Shown here one piece after another: positions 7,468 to 16,333 of a stretch of DNA of 64,000 nt; the stretch's first letter is position 1; the number at the start of each line of letters is the position of its first letter. This stretch comes from Planctomycetaceae bacterium. GTDB taxonomy: Bacteria > Planctomycetota > Planctomycetia > Planctomycetales > Planctomycetaceae. A model generated the notes under the pieces. It searched no databases and was not told the origin of the DNA. It saw only the letters and a list, made by a program, of their open reading frames with translations. The stretch covers positions 1-64,000 of the forward strand of contig JAKFWA010000122.1 in NCBI GenBank assembly GCA_021732995.1, written 5' to 3'. The position numbers and the translations under genes were made by a program.

Positions 7468-9438
7468 CTACTTGGAACCAGGCCGCGGCTTCTCTGGCAT
7501 TTGGCTGCCGGAGATCTCCTTGAGGCGAGCTTCGACGCGGAGTTTCGTCAGGCCCGTCGCGTTGGGAGCGGCTTGCTCGTACCAATGCTTGGCGCGGCTC
7601 AGGAATGCTGATCGATCCGCTGGCTTGGCGGTCTTGGCGGCATCGTACCAGCCGTCACCGACTTCCGTTTGCTTCGCGGCTTCCGGTGGGCTCGAGATGT
7701 CCGCCATCGCAGCCTGCTTCAGCTTGGAATCCGCTCCTGCTGCAAGGTGAGCCAAGCCGCTGTTCCAGTCGTCTCTTGCCAGACACAGATAACGCCCGAC
7801 TTTCTCGTGAGCGTCCGCGTCGCTATCGGACTTCGACAACACCTCTTGTGCCGCCTGCATGTCTTCGAACTGCTTTTTGCGATGTGAGACCCGCTCTTGC
7901 AGTTGCTTGAGGTTCTCTCGCTGCTTTGCGGTTCCGTCCTTGGACTTGGTTTGAACCGTGCTCGCCGATTTCAAGAGGTCTGCTGCGCCGTCGAACTGCT
8001 CTTCCAGAAGGGCCTCTTCGATGGACTCCAGGCACAAAGCGGACAGCTTGGTCAGTTCGGATGGCAATTTGGTGCTAACGACCAACGCTTTGACAGATTC
8101 AACGCGGGCATTGGTCAGGGGGCCGTCGAAGTCGGACAGCGAAGTTAAGGCACGGTCCACAGTCTCCACGTCACCCGATGACATCGCCAGCAATCGTGCT
8201 TCATCGAGTAACGCGTAGCGGGCAACCAGCGAGTCTGACTTGCCCGCCTCAGCCGACAACCGGCGAGCTAATTCAGTTCTTGCCTCGGGCTTCTTGGCTT
8301 TGTTGAAATCTGCTTCGAAGATCTGCCTGATCTCAGAGCGCGCCTTCTCCAGTTCGTCAGCAGCCGGCACTGGTGGACGCGATGGGGTTACGGCAACTTC
8401 TACTTGCGACAAGATACTGTCCGGTAATCGATAGATAATCGCATCGAACGATTTTGAGGGCTTGCCAAAGTCGTCTTTCTGGTCGAGGCCCCCCGCGCAA
8501 ATCACGTGCTTGCCATCGGGTAGAAAGGTGACGCTCGCAAGGTGGTGGGGATGCCCTTGGAATTTCAAAAGTTGTTTGCCCGTTGTGGCATCCCAGATAT
8601 GGATCATGCTGGTCCAGTGAGCCGTCGCGACGAGTTGACTGTCAGGTGAGAACCCGCCATGCCGCATGTCACCTAACTCGGCCACAGCTTTAAACGTTCG
8701 ACCGTCCAACAACTCAGCAGCCTCAAACGAGCAGATCAGCAAGCGATGTCCGGTGGCAGAAAACAACAACTCTTCGGGACCAAACTTCGTCTCTCGAGTC
8801 TTATGGAGTTTCGCACCGGTCTCGAAATCCCACACTTGAGCATACTTCGCAGTGTCTTCAACACCGCTGACAAGCAACTGCCCATCCGGTGAGAGGGTTA
8901 GTGCATGCTGAGTCTTGGCATTAGTAATCCTGCGAAGTTCACGTCCCGTATTAGCATCTGCAATGGTGATGATGCCGGATGCATTCGAAATAATGTGCCG
9001 ACCGTCTGGTGTGAGACAAGCGTCGGAACAAGCCTTCACCTGGTGCGCACTCAAGTCAACAAGCGGTTTTCCTTCTGCCGACCACAAGTGACAGTCCGAT
9101 GCCCAGCCATTTGCGTGGCCGAGGCCTCCAATCGTCAAAATGCGATCTCCCTTCGGGGAGTACTTGGCATCTAGTACGAATGTGTGTTCTTTGGTGGTGA
9201 GCTTTAGTACCAGTTCTCCAGTGCTGACATTCCAGATGCGACAGCCACCGAAGTGTGTTTTGCCTTGGTCCTTGGCAGCCCACGACGACGTCAGCATCCG
9301 CTTTCCGTCGGGAGAGAAGGACACTTTTCGAACAGGCGCCACGAATCCAGTAAGACGACGGACCTCTGTAGGCTGATCGTCAGCGAATCCCAGCACGGGC
9401 ATCAGCAGCAACAAGCTGACACACACATGACGAAGCAT
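7468..9438 (-). CDS. Secreted WD40 beta-propeller protein with helical C-terminal half
   Basis: The product is 656 residues; the ATG at 9438 has GAAGGA about 10 bases upstream. A signal peptide (MLRHVCVSLLLLMPVLGFA) is followed by about six to seven WD40-type repeats (residues 30-340) with the pattern FSPDG, SPKGDRIL, TPDGRHI, SPDGQLL, SPDSQLVATAHW, FLPDGKHV. The second half (about 360-656) is helical and rich in Lys, Ala and Glu, ending in a segment of TPR-like character (YEQAAPNATGLTKLRVEARLKEI). Propellers of this sort bind partners rather than catalyse. Planctomycetes have many such secreted propellers of unknown role. Confidence 0.88.
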   Translation of the reverse strand: MLRHVCVSLLLLMPVLGFADDQPTEVRRLTGFVAPVRKVSFSPDGKRMLTSSWAAKDQGKTHFGGCRIWNVSTGELVLKLTTKEHTFVLDAKYSPKGDRILTIGGLGHANGWASDCHLWSAEGKPLVDLSAHQVKACSDACLTPDGRHIISNASGIITIADANTGRELRRITNAKTQHALTLSPDGQLLVSGVEDTAKYAQVWDFETGAKLHKTRETKFGPEELLFSATGHRLLICSFEAAELLDGRTFKAVAELGDMRHGGFSPDSQLVATAHWTSMIHIWDATTGKQLLKFQGHPHHLASVTFLPDGKHVICAGGLDQKDDFGKPSKSFDAIIYRLPDSILSQVEVAVTPSRPPVPAADELEKARSEIRQIFEADFNKAKKPEARTELARRLSAEAGKSDSLVARYALLDEARLLAMSSGDVETVDRALTSLSDFDGPLTNARVESVKALVVSTKLPSELTKLSALCLESIEEALLEEQFDGAADLLKSASTVQTKSKDGTAKQRENLKQLQERVSHRKKQFEDMQAAQEVLSKSDSDADAHEKVGRYLCLARDDWNSGLAHLAAGADSKLKQAAMADISSPPEAAKQTEVGDGWYDAAKTAKPADRSAFLSRAKHWYEQAAPNATGLTKLRVEARLKEISGSQMPEKPRPGSK

Positions 9439-9729
9439 CTCATGGTCCTTCGAATGAATGAGCTGACGTCAGTTTCCGATTGCCGCAAGCTCCGTTCATG
9501 CTCAAACGATCCTGAACCGGAGCTTAGAGTGACATCGCTTCAGTCTGGATTGTTGGCAAGACGAGCACAACGGTTGACCGCGCTGAAATGGTCGACTACC
9601 GGGATGTCCTCTACTTGCTGTGTGACCCATGTTGCGAACATGCTTCGCGGCTCAATCGATTCTGTCCGAACGGCAATTTCTCTCTGAGCAGATTGCCTAC
9701 AACCCAGGCACCGGCGAAGGCTAACCCGA

Positions 9730-10344
9730 ATGAGCACCAAACCCAGCTCACCGATTTCACGATTCTTCGCGTTTGTGATTCCGCAATTCATTGCGCTGCT
9801 TTTCTTTGTGGGCTTTCCGGCTGGTTGGACGGCGGCGGTTCCGGTGGCTTACACGAAGTTTGAACGGCATGACGGACGAGTTACCGCGACGTCCAGGGTC
9901 TGCTTGCTGTTCGTGATTCCGTATCGGCAGGCCACGATCGATCCGGTGGCGGGCATCGATGATCGTTTCGTCGGCGGTACGACCACCTATGACAGAAATC
10001 GCCGCAACCACAGCGGCACGAAGTCTGAGGATCAGGCGTATCTCAACATTCACGGTGCAGAGACCTCGTTCGAGGTGCCCGTCTCACCGGCGAACATCAA
10101 GACGGTTCGCGAGCAAGCGGAAGCGTTTCTCAAAGACGAATCAGCCACCGAACTGTCTCTGTTCACCGTCGCGAATTGGAAGTTCGGTGTTTTCGGGGGC
10201 GGACTACTGAGCCTGCTGACCGTGCTCTATTTCGGCGCAATTATCTTCGGCTTGCTACTCAAAGTGATTCACGCGATTCAGCGAGCTTGCGGAGTGCCTC
10301 CTGAGCGTCGACTCTGGGCCAAGCAAATAATCGCCGGCAAATAG
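9730..10344 (+). CDS. Membrane protein of unknown function
   Basis: The product is 204 residues; the ATG at 9730 has GAAGG about 10 bases upstream. There is a hydrophobic segment at about residues 12-38, a soluble middle of about 110 residues, and one or two C-terminal transmembrane segments (about 150-180). I recognise no domain. The 291 bases before it (9439-9729) hold no convincing gene; an antisense frame across 9540-9791 lacks family features. Confidence 0.7.
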   Translation: MSTKPSSPISRFFAFVIPQFIALLFFVGFPAGWTAAVPVAYTKFERHDGRVTATSRVCLLFVIPYRQATIDPVAGIDDRFVGGTTTYDRNRRNHSGTKSEDQAYLNIHGAETSFEVPVSPANIKTVREQAEAFLKDESATELSLFTVANWKFGVFGGGLLSLLTVLYFGAIIFGLLLKVIHAIQRACGVPPERRLWAKQIIAGK

Positions 10345-10425
10345 CTTCTTCGCAGATATTGTGTGATCTGCATTCATCCAGAATGAGCGGGCACTGCGGC
10401 CCGCGTAACCAGAGAGAAGGCAGTC

Positions 10426-10641
10426 ATGACACCAGCCAACAAGAATAACCTGTTGAAGTGGAACACAATCCTTTGGCTCGCGGCGATGGTGTTGCCGGCT
10501 GGCCTCAGTTTTGCCTTTGCGTCCACCAGGTTCCCCTGGCAGATCATCCTTCCGATGCTACTCCTTGGCCCGATGCTGGCTTCCAATAAAATGCTGATCC
10601 AGGCACTAGGCCAGCCTGAGGATGCCTCGCTTTCAAAGTGA
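10426..10641 (+). CDS. Small two-span membrane protein
   Basis: The product is 71 residues; the ATG at 10426 has GAGAAGG 6 bases upstream. Two hydrophobic helices (about 14-32 and 37-53) with a short charged tail. I do not recognise it. It follows the membrane protein ending at 10344 by 81 bases and may share its transcript. Confidence 0.6.
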   Translation: MTPANKNNLLKWNTILWLAAMVLPAGLSFAFASTRFPWQIILPMLLLGPMLASNKMLIQALGQPEDASLSK

Positions 10642-10766
10642 CCCGACAGCACGCGACGCGGCAATCAACACATCACGGTCTTGGGTCAGAGTTTCAAGGG
10701 GCGTCGAGCGAACGTGCAGCGACACCTGTCAAAACTGCCTCCACTCGCCAACGAAACGGTTGCGGC

Positions 10767-11171
10767 ATGAGCACTGAATTCATCAACCCGCCTGAGTTAT
10801 GTCCGACGTTTGGCTGGACTCACGTAGTCAGCTCGACTGCCCGCAGAACAATCCACATTTCGGGACAGGTCTCGATCGACTCGCAGGGCCAACTGGTCGG
10901 GCGCGGCGACATGCGGGCTCAGACCGAACAAGCGTTTCACAATGTTGGTCTCGCATTGGCTGCAGCGGGTGCGACCTACAAAGACGTGATTAAGACGAGC
11001 CTCTTCGTCGTGGGTCTGAAGCCCGAGCACGTGCCGATTATCCGCGAAGTCCGCAGCCGCTACGTCTGGTCCGAGCATCCACCTGCCAGCACGCTGGTCG
11101 GTGTCTCAGCCTTGGTTGGTCCCGACTGGTTGATTGAGATTGAAGCCGTCGCAGTGGTGGATTCGCTGTAG
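10767..11171 (+). CDS. Rid-family (YjgF/RidA-like) protein without the canonical arginine
   Basis: The product is 134 residues from the ATG at 10767; the longer frame has 43 unrelated leading codons. It has the full-length Rid fold: THVVSSTARRTIHISGQVS, the DMRAQTEQAFHNVGLALAAAGA helix, and the closing IEIEAVAVV strand. RidA homotrimers deaminate reactive enamine/imine intermediates from threonine and serine dehydratases. The active-site Arg of RidA (in PAR near the C-terminus) is replaced here: the text reads HPPASTLVGVSALVG, with Ser where Arg is expected. It is therefore more like the Rid subfamilies that lack deaminase activity. Confidence 0.85.
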   Translation: MSTEFINPPELCPTFGWTHVVSSTARRTIHISGQVSIDSQGQLVGRGDMRAQTEQAFHNVGLALAAAGATYKDVIKTSLFVVGLKPEHVPIIREVRSRYVWSEHPPASTLVGVSALVGPDWLIEIEAVAVVDSL

Positions 11172-11254
11172 GCTCATGCCTTTTTCGCTGGCGGCTTTTC
11201 GGCGAATCTTCGTGCGGAGAATTCTTGCGCTCACGTTCATAAGGAAGTCCATCC

Positions 11255-14200
11255 GTGAACCACCTCGTTCGAATCGCGTGCTGGCTGTTGCTGGTGAGTT
11301 CGTCAGTAGAGCTGTCTGCTCAAGAGGCCAAGAAGCCCATCATTCCGCATGCTCAGGACAAAGCTCCGAACGAGCCGCGCGATCCGCAGACGGCGGCCAA
11401 GATGATGACCGTGCCGGAAGGGTTTTCGGTTGAGGTAGTGGCTGCGGAACCGGACATCGTGAATCCCGTCGCGATGGCCATTGATGAACGCGGACGCTTC
11501 TGGATCACCGAGTCACTCGAATACCCTCGCCGCGAACCCGGTGTGGGTAAGGACCGCGTCAAGATCCTCGAAGACACCGATGGCGATGGTAAGGCCGACA
11601 AGTTTTCCGTCTTCCTGGACGGGCTCAACATTCCCAGCGGCGTGGCCGTTGGGCACGGCGGTGTGTGGATTGCGAACTCACCCGACATTCTGTTCGTGCC
11701 GGACGCCGATCGAGACGGCAAGCCGGACGGTCCGGCTCAAGTGGTCGTGACGGGCTTCGGCCGTACGGACACGCACGAGCTACCGAACTCGCTGACTTGG
11801 GGGCCGGATGGGTGGTTGTACGGGCTCAACGGCGTCTTCAATCACAGTCATGTGAAGTATCCGAAAGAGAATCCCAATTACAAAGAAGACCACAAAGGTT
11901 GGCCGCTGACGGTTGCGATGTACCGCATTCATCCGCGCACGCGTGAGTTCCAAGTCTTCTGCGAAGGTACCAGCAACCCGTGGGGCATTGCGTTCAATGA
12001 CGAAGGCGAAGCGTTCATCAGCGCGTGCGTGATCGACCATCTGTGGCATTTGGTGGAGACAGGTTACTACCACCGGCAGGGCGGCCCGTATCCACCGTTC
12101 ACGTGGAAGATCGACAGCATCGTCAAGCACAAGCATCAGAAGGCGGCTTACTGCGGCATTCACTACTTCGACAGCGACGCCTATCCGGAGAAGTACCGTG
12201 GCAAGCTCTACATGGGCAACATCCACGGCGGCTGTATCAACGTGGATCGCATCGAACGTGACGGCTCAACCTACAAAGGTTTTGGAGAGGATGATTTCCT
12301 CACTGCGAACGACGCCTGGTTCATGCCCGTCGTCCAAAAGACCGGCCCGGATGGATGTCTTTATATTCTCGATTGGTATGACCGGTATCACTGCTATCAA
12401 GACGCTAATCGAGACCCCGCCGGCATCGACCGATTGAAGGGGCGGCTCTACCGCGTGAGGTATAAAGACTCGCCCCGAGCAGCCAAGAACATGGACTTGG
12501 CGAAAGAGACCGATGACCAACTCATCGAGCGACTCGGGGCAAAGAACGATTTCATTCGTTGGACGGCGACGCGAATTCTTTCCGAGCGGCGCAGTCCGCC
12601 TGCGATCAAGCAGCTTTCAGAACTCGTGTTCAACCATCAGAAGCCCCTGTCCCTCCAGTTGCACGCGCTCTGGTCCTTGGCAGGCGCAGACGCCATTGAT
12701 GCCAGATTCTGCCGTGACCTGATAGCGCCTCCCCGCAACGGCAACAACCCCATCTTTAGAGCATGGGGGATTAGGCTTGCGGGGAACCTTGGCAGTATGG
12801 ACGAACACTTGGCCCAAGCGATAGGCGACGTGGATGTTGGGCAAACTGAGATCGATTTACACCCAACTGTTAAGCTTCAACTTGCAATTGCGCAACCAAA
12901 ACTCAAGTACCCTCCGCTGCCCGGTAACAAACCTTCTTCATTCCCAGTTGAATATTACCAGATCTCAGCGCTACTGAGAGTACTTACTCATGTTCCGAAC
13001 GACCCGCTCATTCAAAGAGTCGTCTGGCAAAACCTCCATCCGCTGGTGGAAAACCATGCGGATGCAGTCGTTGGCGAATTGGATCCTGCGTCCGACGAAA
13101 AGACCCTTAGCTCGGCAGCCGTAAAATCCCTTTTGCCACGCATTGCCGAACGCATCCTCGGCCGTCAGAAGTTTGATGCGAAACCGGTAGCCGACTTGTT
13201 CGCTCTGCTCCGCGACGATCATCCGCAGATTGCCAGGCAGGTGATTGAACTGCTCGCGGCCAAAGTGCAGTCTGGAGAACTCAAGGGCGAGAAGCTGGAT
13301 CAACTCAAGGTTGCGATGACTAAACCGCTGACTCCGGTGTTGGCAGATGGGTCGAAGCATGCACTTGCTGCAGATGCTTCTTTGCTGGCTGCGTCGTGGG
13401 GTGATCCGCGTGGGCTGCCGCAAGTCCGTCGTTCGTTCATGGCTGATGATGTTGCGACGAGCATCCGGCTCAAGGCACTCAACTCGCTGATCGCCGCGAA
13501 AGACGCGGGAGTGATCGACAGCGTCGCTCAGGTGTTGGATGATTTCACGCGAAGGCGCGAAGACGCGAAGAATGCAGATCCGTCTTCCCCTCTTCGCGTC
13601 TCCGCGGCTTCGCGTGAGACCTTTGTGGCCGATGTGCTGACAGCGAGTGCGAAGCTGGAAGATCCCAAGGTCGCAGATCTGGTCTTGGCTCGCTTCGAGA
13701 AGCTCGGCCCCAGCTTCCAACCGGCGATCGTTGAACTGCTCACGCAGAGAGCCGACTGGTCGAAGAAGCTGCTTTCACAAGTTGGTGATAAGAAGATCGC
13801 GGCTACGGCTATCAACATCAATCAGGCCCGCCGCATTCAAGCTCTTAAAGACAGGGATCTCAGTGAGTTGCTCAATCGCCACTGGGGGCAAGTGCGTGAT
13901 ACTCGCAACCCCGACCGTGAGAAGGTCGTGGCTGAGATGAAGACGCTGATCCGCAAGTCTCAAGGCGATCCATTTGCTGGCGAAAAGGTCTTCAAGCGAG
14001 TCTGTGCCGCGTGCCACAAGATCTATGGCGAAGGTCCGGAGATCGGTCCCGATATCACGCTCAATGGCCGCAACGATTTCAATCAGTTGCTGTCGAACGT
14101 GTTCGATCCGAGCCTCGTGATCGGTGCGGGCTATCGCGTCTGCACGGTCGTGACGACGTCTGGCCGAGTCCAAAGCGGCCTGCTGGTGGAAGACAGTCCG

Positions 14201-14989
14201 CAGCGAGTGGTCCTCAAACCTGCTCAGATTGGAAGTAGGTTGGGAATCCTTCCCGACCGGTCTGCAAACGACGACAAGAAGCCTCTCGGGAAGGAACCTC
14301 AAGAGACGACGGTCGGGAAGGATTCCCAACCTACGGTGCAAGTGGCCGTTGGCAAACTCGAAGTTATCCCACGCGACGAGATTGATGAGTTCAAGCTCAG
14401 TGAACTCTCACTGATGCCCGAAGGCCTTGAGAAGCAACTGTCTCAACAGGAGATCGTGGATCTCTTCGCCTTCATCACACTCGACAAACATCCCAGCGAC
14501 AAGACCGCCAAGCGACTGCCCGGAGTGACTGCAGTGACTCCCCGTCAAAGCACCAACGCCGCCGAGTTTCCCGCACTGGTCGCCGAGATCCTGCCCGGAT
14601 TCACCACCAGCGCGAGCGGAGTTGATGGAGTAGCACTGCTCAACAACCACTTTGGTCGAGACAGCGTCCTCCGCACGCATCCCGTCAGCCGTGATGCATC
14701 CTGCGTGCTCACTCAGAAGGTCGCCGTGCCCGCAGGCAAGAAGACGAAGGTGATTGTCGATGTTGCTCACGACCCGCGCGGCGATTGGCGCCTGGTCATC
14801 CGAGGCAACGGTGAACGCCTGGCCGATGAAATGATCAACAAAGAAACGTGTAAGGACGGCTGGCGCACCATCACCGCCGACCTCACCAAATTCGCTGGCA
14901 CTGAAGTGAAACTCGACTTGCTCAACCAGGCCAACGACTGGAGCTTCGAATTCGGCTACTGGGGCGGAGTTCGAATCGTGAGTGAGTAA
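11255..14989 (+). CDS. PVC-type membrane-bound dehydrogenase with HEAT repeats and CxxCH heme domain
   Basis: The product is 1244 residues with a GTG start at 11255 and AAGGAAG 7 bases upstream. A signal peptide (about 1-23) leads to a sorbosone-dehydrogenase-like beta-propeller (about 50-415: VPEGFSVEVVAAEPDIVNPVAMA, then WGPDGWLYGLNG), HEAT-like helices (about 420-900), a cytochrome-c-like domain with C917-A-A-C-H921, and a C-terminal beta domain. Planctomycetes use such proteins to oxidise sugars or related substrates at the membrane; substrate unknown. Two palindromic repeats lie in frame: one adds residues of about 764-788 in the HEAT part, the other about 994-1027 between heme domain and tail. 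Both keep the frame. Confidence 0.9.
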   Translation: MNHLVRIACWLLLVSSSVELSAQEAKKPIIPHAQDKAPNEPRDPQTAAKMMTVPEGFSVEVVAAEPDIVNPVAMAIDERGRFWITESLEYPRREPGVGKDRVKILEDTDGDGKADKFSVFLDGLNIPSGVAVGHGGVWIANSPDILFVPDADRDGKPDGPAQVVVTGFGRTDTHELPNSLTWGPDGWLYGLNGVFNHSHVKYPKENPNYKEDHKGWPLTVAMYRIHPRTREFQVFCEGTSNPWGIAFNDEGEAFISACVIDHLWHLVETGYYHRQGGPYPPFTWKIDSIVKHKHQKAAYCGIHYFDSDAYPEKYRGKLYMGNIHGGCINVDRIERDGSTYKGFGEDDFLTANDAWFMPVVQKTGPDGCLYILDWYDRYHCYQDANRDPAGIDRLKGRLYRVRYKDSPRAAKNMDLAKETDDQLIERLGAKNDFIRWTATRILSERRSPPAIKQLSELVFNHQKPLSLQLHALWSLAGADAIDARFCRDLIAPPRNGNNPIFRAWGIRLAGNLGSMDEHLAQAIGDVDVGQTEIDLHPTVKLQLAIAQPKLKYPPLPGNKPSSFPVEYYQISALLRVLTHVPNDPLIQRVVWQNLHPLVENHADAVVGELDPASDEKTLSSAAVKSLLPRIAERILGRQKFDAKPVADLFALLRDDHPQIARQVIELLAAKVQSGELKGEKLDQLKVAMTKPLTPVLADGSKHALAADASLLAASWGDPRGLPQVRRSFMADDVATSIRLKALNSLIAAKDAGVIDSVAQVLDDFTRRREDAKNADPSSPLRVSAASRETFVADVLTASAKLEDPKVADLVLARFEKLGPSFQPAIVELLTQRADWSKKLLSQVGDKKIAATAININQARRIQALKDRDLSELLNRHWGQVRDTRNPDREKVVAEMKTLIRKSQGDPFAGEKVFKRVCAACHKIYGEGPEIGPDITLNGRNDFNQLLSNVFDPSLVIGAGYRVCTVVTTSGRVQSGLLVEDSPQRVVLKPAQIGSRLGILPDRSANDDKKPLGKEPQETTVGKDSQPTVQVAVGKLEVIPRDEIDEFKLSELSLMPEGLEKQLSQQEIVDLFAFITLDKHPSDKTAKRLPGVTAVTPRQSTNAAEFPALVAEILPGFTTSASGVDGVALLNNHFGRDSVLRTHPVSRDASCVLTQKVAVPAGKKTKVIVDVAHDPRGDWRLVIRGNGERLADEMINKETCKDGWRTITADLTKFAGTEVKLDLLNQANDWSFEFGYWGGVRIVSE
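13545..13617 (+). repeat. In-frame palindromic repeat, first copy of the CGCGAAG family
   Basis: Arms 13545-13571 and 13591-13617 are reverse complements with two mismatches over 27 bases. It is the same family as 14998-15076 and 15520-15605, but its spacer is shorter. It is read through as the segment RREDAKNADPSSPLRVSAASRE inside the HEAT region of the dehydrogenase. Confidence 0.85.
14235..14334 (+). repeat. In-frame perfect 24-base inverted repeat
   Basis: Arms 14235-14258 and 14311-14334 match at 24 of 24 positions (core TTGGGAATCCTTCCCGACC). It differs in sequence from the CGCGAAG family. It is translated as a low-complexity linker (about LGILPDRSANDD...TVGKDSQP) after the heme domain. 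Confidence 0.88.
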
Positions 14990-14997
14990 GTAAGGTC

Positions 14998-15076
14998 TCA
15001 CGCGAAGGCGCGGAGTCGCGAAGGGTTAAGGATCCAGTCTTCTCTTGTCTTCTTCGCGACTCCGCGCCTTCGCGTG
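14998..15076 (+). repeat. CGCGAAG palindromic repeat, left copy beside the GxxExxY gene
   Basis: Arms 14998-15023 and 15052-15076 are near-perfect reverse complements (CACGCGAAGGCGCGGAGTCG core). The 28-base spacer resembles that of the right copy. It begins 9 bases after the dehydrogenase stop and ends 20 bases before the GxxExxY start, so it may also act as a hairpin between the two transcripts. Confidence 0.88.
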
Positions 15077-15096
15077 CCATATCTGACGGACCCATC

Positions 15097-15492
15097 ATGA
15101 CAGAGAACGAGATCGGGAAGATCGTTGTCGATTGCGCCTTCCAAGTGCATACCAGGCTTGGTCCGGGTCTACTCGAGTCTGTCTATGAAGTTGCATTGGC
15201 CTACGAATTGAGAAAACGAGGACTCGCTGTCGAGCGACAGGTTCCAATTCCAGTCGTCTATGACGGCATCCTATTCGACGAAGGCTTTCGAGCTGATCTG
15301 ATTGTGGCAGGCTTAGTCATCATCGAACTGAAGTCGGTTGAAGCCGTGCATCCTGTTCACAAGAAGCAACTTTTGACCTATCTGAAGTTGGCAGACAAAC
15401 GCTTGGGATATCTGATTAACTTCGGGGCGGAGCTCATCAAGGACGGGTTGAGTCGCGTATCCAACGGGGCTGCTGACTGGAAGACCGGTTGA
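15097..15492 (+). CDS. GxxExxY protein (PD-(D/E)XK nuclease-like)
   Basis: The product is 131 residues, the usual family length. It has the name-giving motif GLLESVY (residues 24-30) and, in order, RADLIV with Asp67, IIELKS with Glu77 and Lys79, and QLLTYL with Gln91: the D-(E)xK-QxxxY pattern of PD-(D/E)XK phosphodiesterases (PDDEXK_3). The ATG at 15097 has a weak GACGGA box. It is bracketed in direct orientation by two copies of a palindromic repeat. The family's role is not established; nuclease activity is inferred from the motif. Confidence 0.92.
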   Translation: MTENEIGKIVVDCAFQVHTRLGPGLLESVYEVALAYELRKRGLAVERQVPIPVVYDGILFDEGFRADLIVAGLVIIELKSVEAVHPVHKKQLLTYLKLADKRLGYLINFGAELIKDGLSRVSNGAADWKTG

Positions 15493-15519
15493 TGAGGTAA
15501 GCACAATCGACAGATATAC

Positions 15520-15605
15520 CACGCGAAGGCGCGGAGCCGCGAAGCCGCGAAGGATTAAAGCTCCGGCCGTCTTCTGTCTTCTTCGCGGCTCCGCGCCTTC
15601 GCGTG
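15520..15605 (+). repeat. CGCGAAG palindromic repeat, right copy beside the GxxExxY gene
   Basis: Arms 15520-15544 and 15581-15605 are perfect reverse complements over 25 bases. An extra CCGCGAAG unit follows the left arm. The spacer aligns with that of 14998-15076 without gaps over 34 bases (about nine mismatches), so the two are whole-element direct repeats, not just similar stems. Confidence 0.9.
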
Positions 15606-15628
15606 AAACACATTATTCGGAACGACTC

Positions 15629-16330
15629 ATGAGATTGTTCGTCGGCACGAGCGGATATAGCTACAAAGAGTGGAAGGGAAGCTTCTACCCGGAGAAGATC
15701 TCACCGAAAGAGATGCTACCTTATTACTCGCAGAGGTTCTCGACGGTTGAACTCAATAATACCTTTTATCGCATGCCAACTGCGAACATGGCTGAATCCT
15801 GGGCGCAGCAGACTCCGGAGTCGTTTCGGTTTGTTCTGAAGGCGCCGCAAAAGATCACTCATCACAAGCGGCTGAAGGATGTCGACGAGGAAATCAATCA
15901 ATTCCTTGAAGCCGCTGCTGCGTTGAAGGGGCGGCAAGGGCCGTTGCTGGTTCAACTACCTCCCAACCTCAAGAAGAACGTCCCTCTGTTACAGGATTTC
16001 TTGCACAAGGTTGGCAAACGAGCCTCGTTGGCGTTCGAGTTCCGCCACGAGAGTTGGCTCGATGACGAGGTTACGGAATGTCTCCGCAAGAACTCCTGCG
16101 CCCTCTGCGCTGCTGACACGGAAGAAGAACCAAACAAAGAGCTGACCAGTACCGCCACGTGGGGCTATGTCAGACTGCGTCGAGTGAACTACACCAAACC
16201 AGCGCTGCGCAAGTGGCTCGATCGCATCCGCTCCCAAGATTGGAAAGATGCCTACGTATTCTTCAAGCACGAGGACGCCGGCACTGGCCCCAAGTTTGCC
16301 GCCAAACTGCTTGAACTCGCCGCGGAGTGA
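15629..16330 (+). CDS. DUF72 (YecE-like) TIM-barrel protein
   Basis: The product is 233 residues, full length for DUF72. It opens MRLFVGTSGYSYKEWKGSFYP and contains YYSQRFSTVELNNTFYRMP, then FRFVLKAPQKITHHKRL, LLVQLPPNL and AFEFRHESW, all strongly conserved in the family. The fold is a TIM barrel resembling xylose isomerase/endonuclease IV proteins; its reaction is unknown. It is followed after three bases by a DUF3299-like gene. Confidence 0.95.
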   Translation: MRLFVGTSGYSYKEWKGSFYPEKISPKEMLPYYSQRFSTVELNNTFYRMPTANMAESWAQQTPESFRFVLKAPQKITHHKRLKDVDEEINQFLEAAAALKGRQGPLLVQLPPNLKKNVPLLQDFLHKVGKRASLAFEFRHESWLDDEVTECLRKNSCALCAADTEEEPNKELTSTATWGYVRLRRVNYTKPALRKWLDRIRSQDWKDAYVFFKHEDAGTGPKFAAKLLELAAE

Positions 16331-16333
16331 GAC

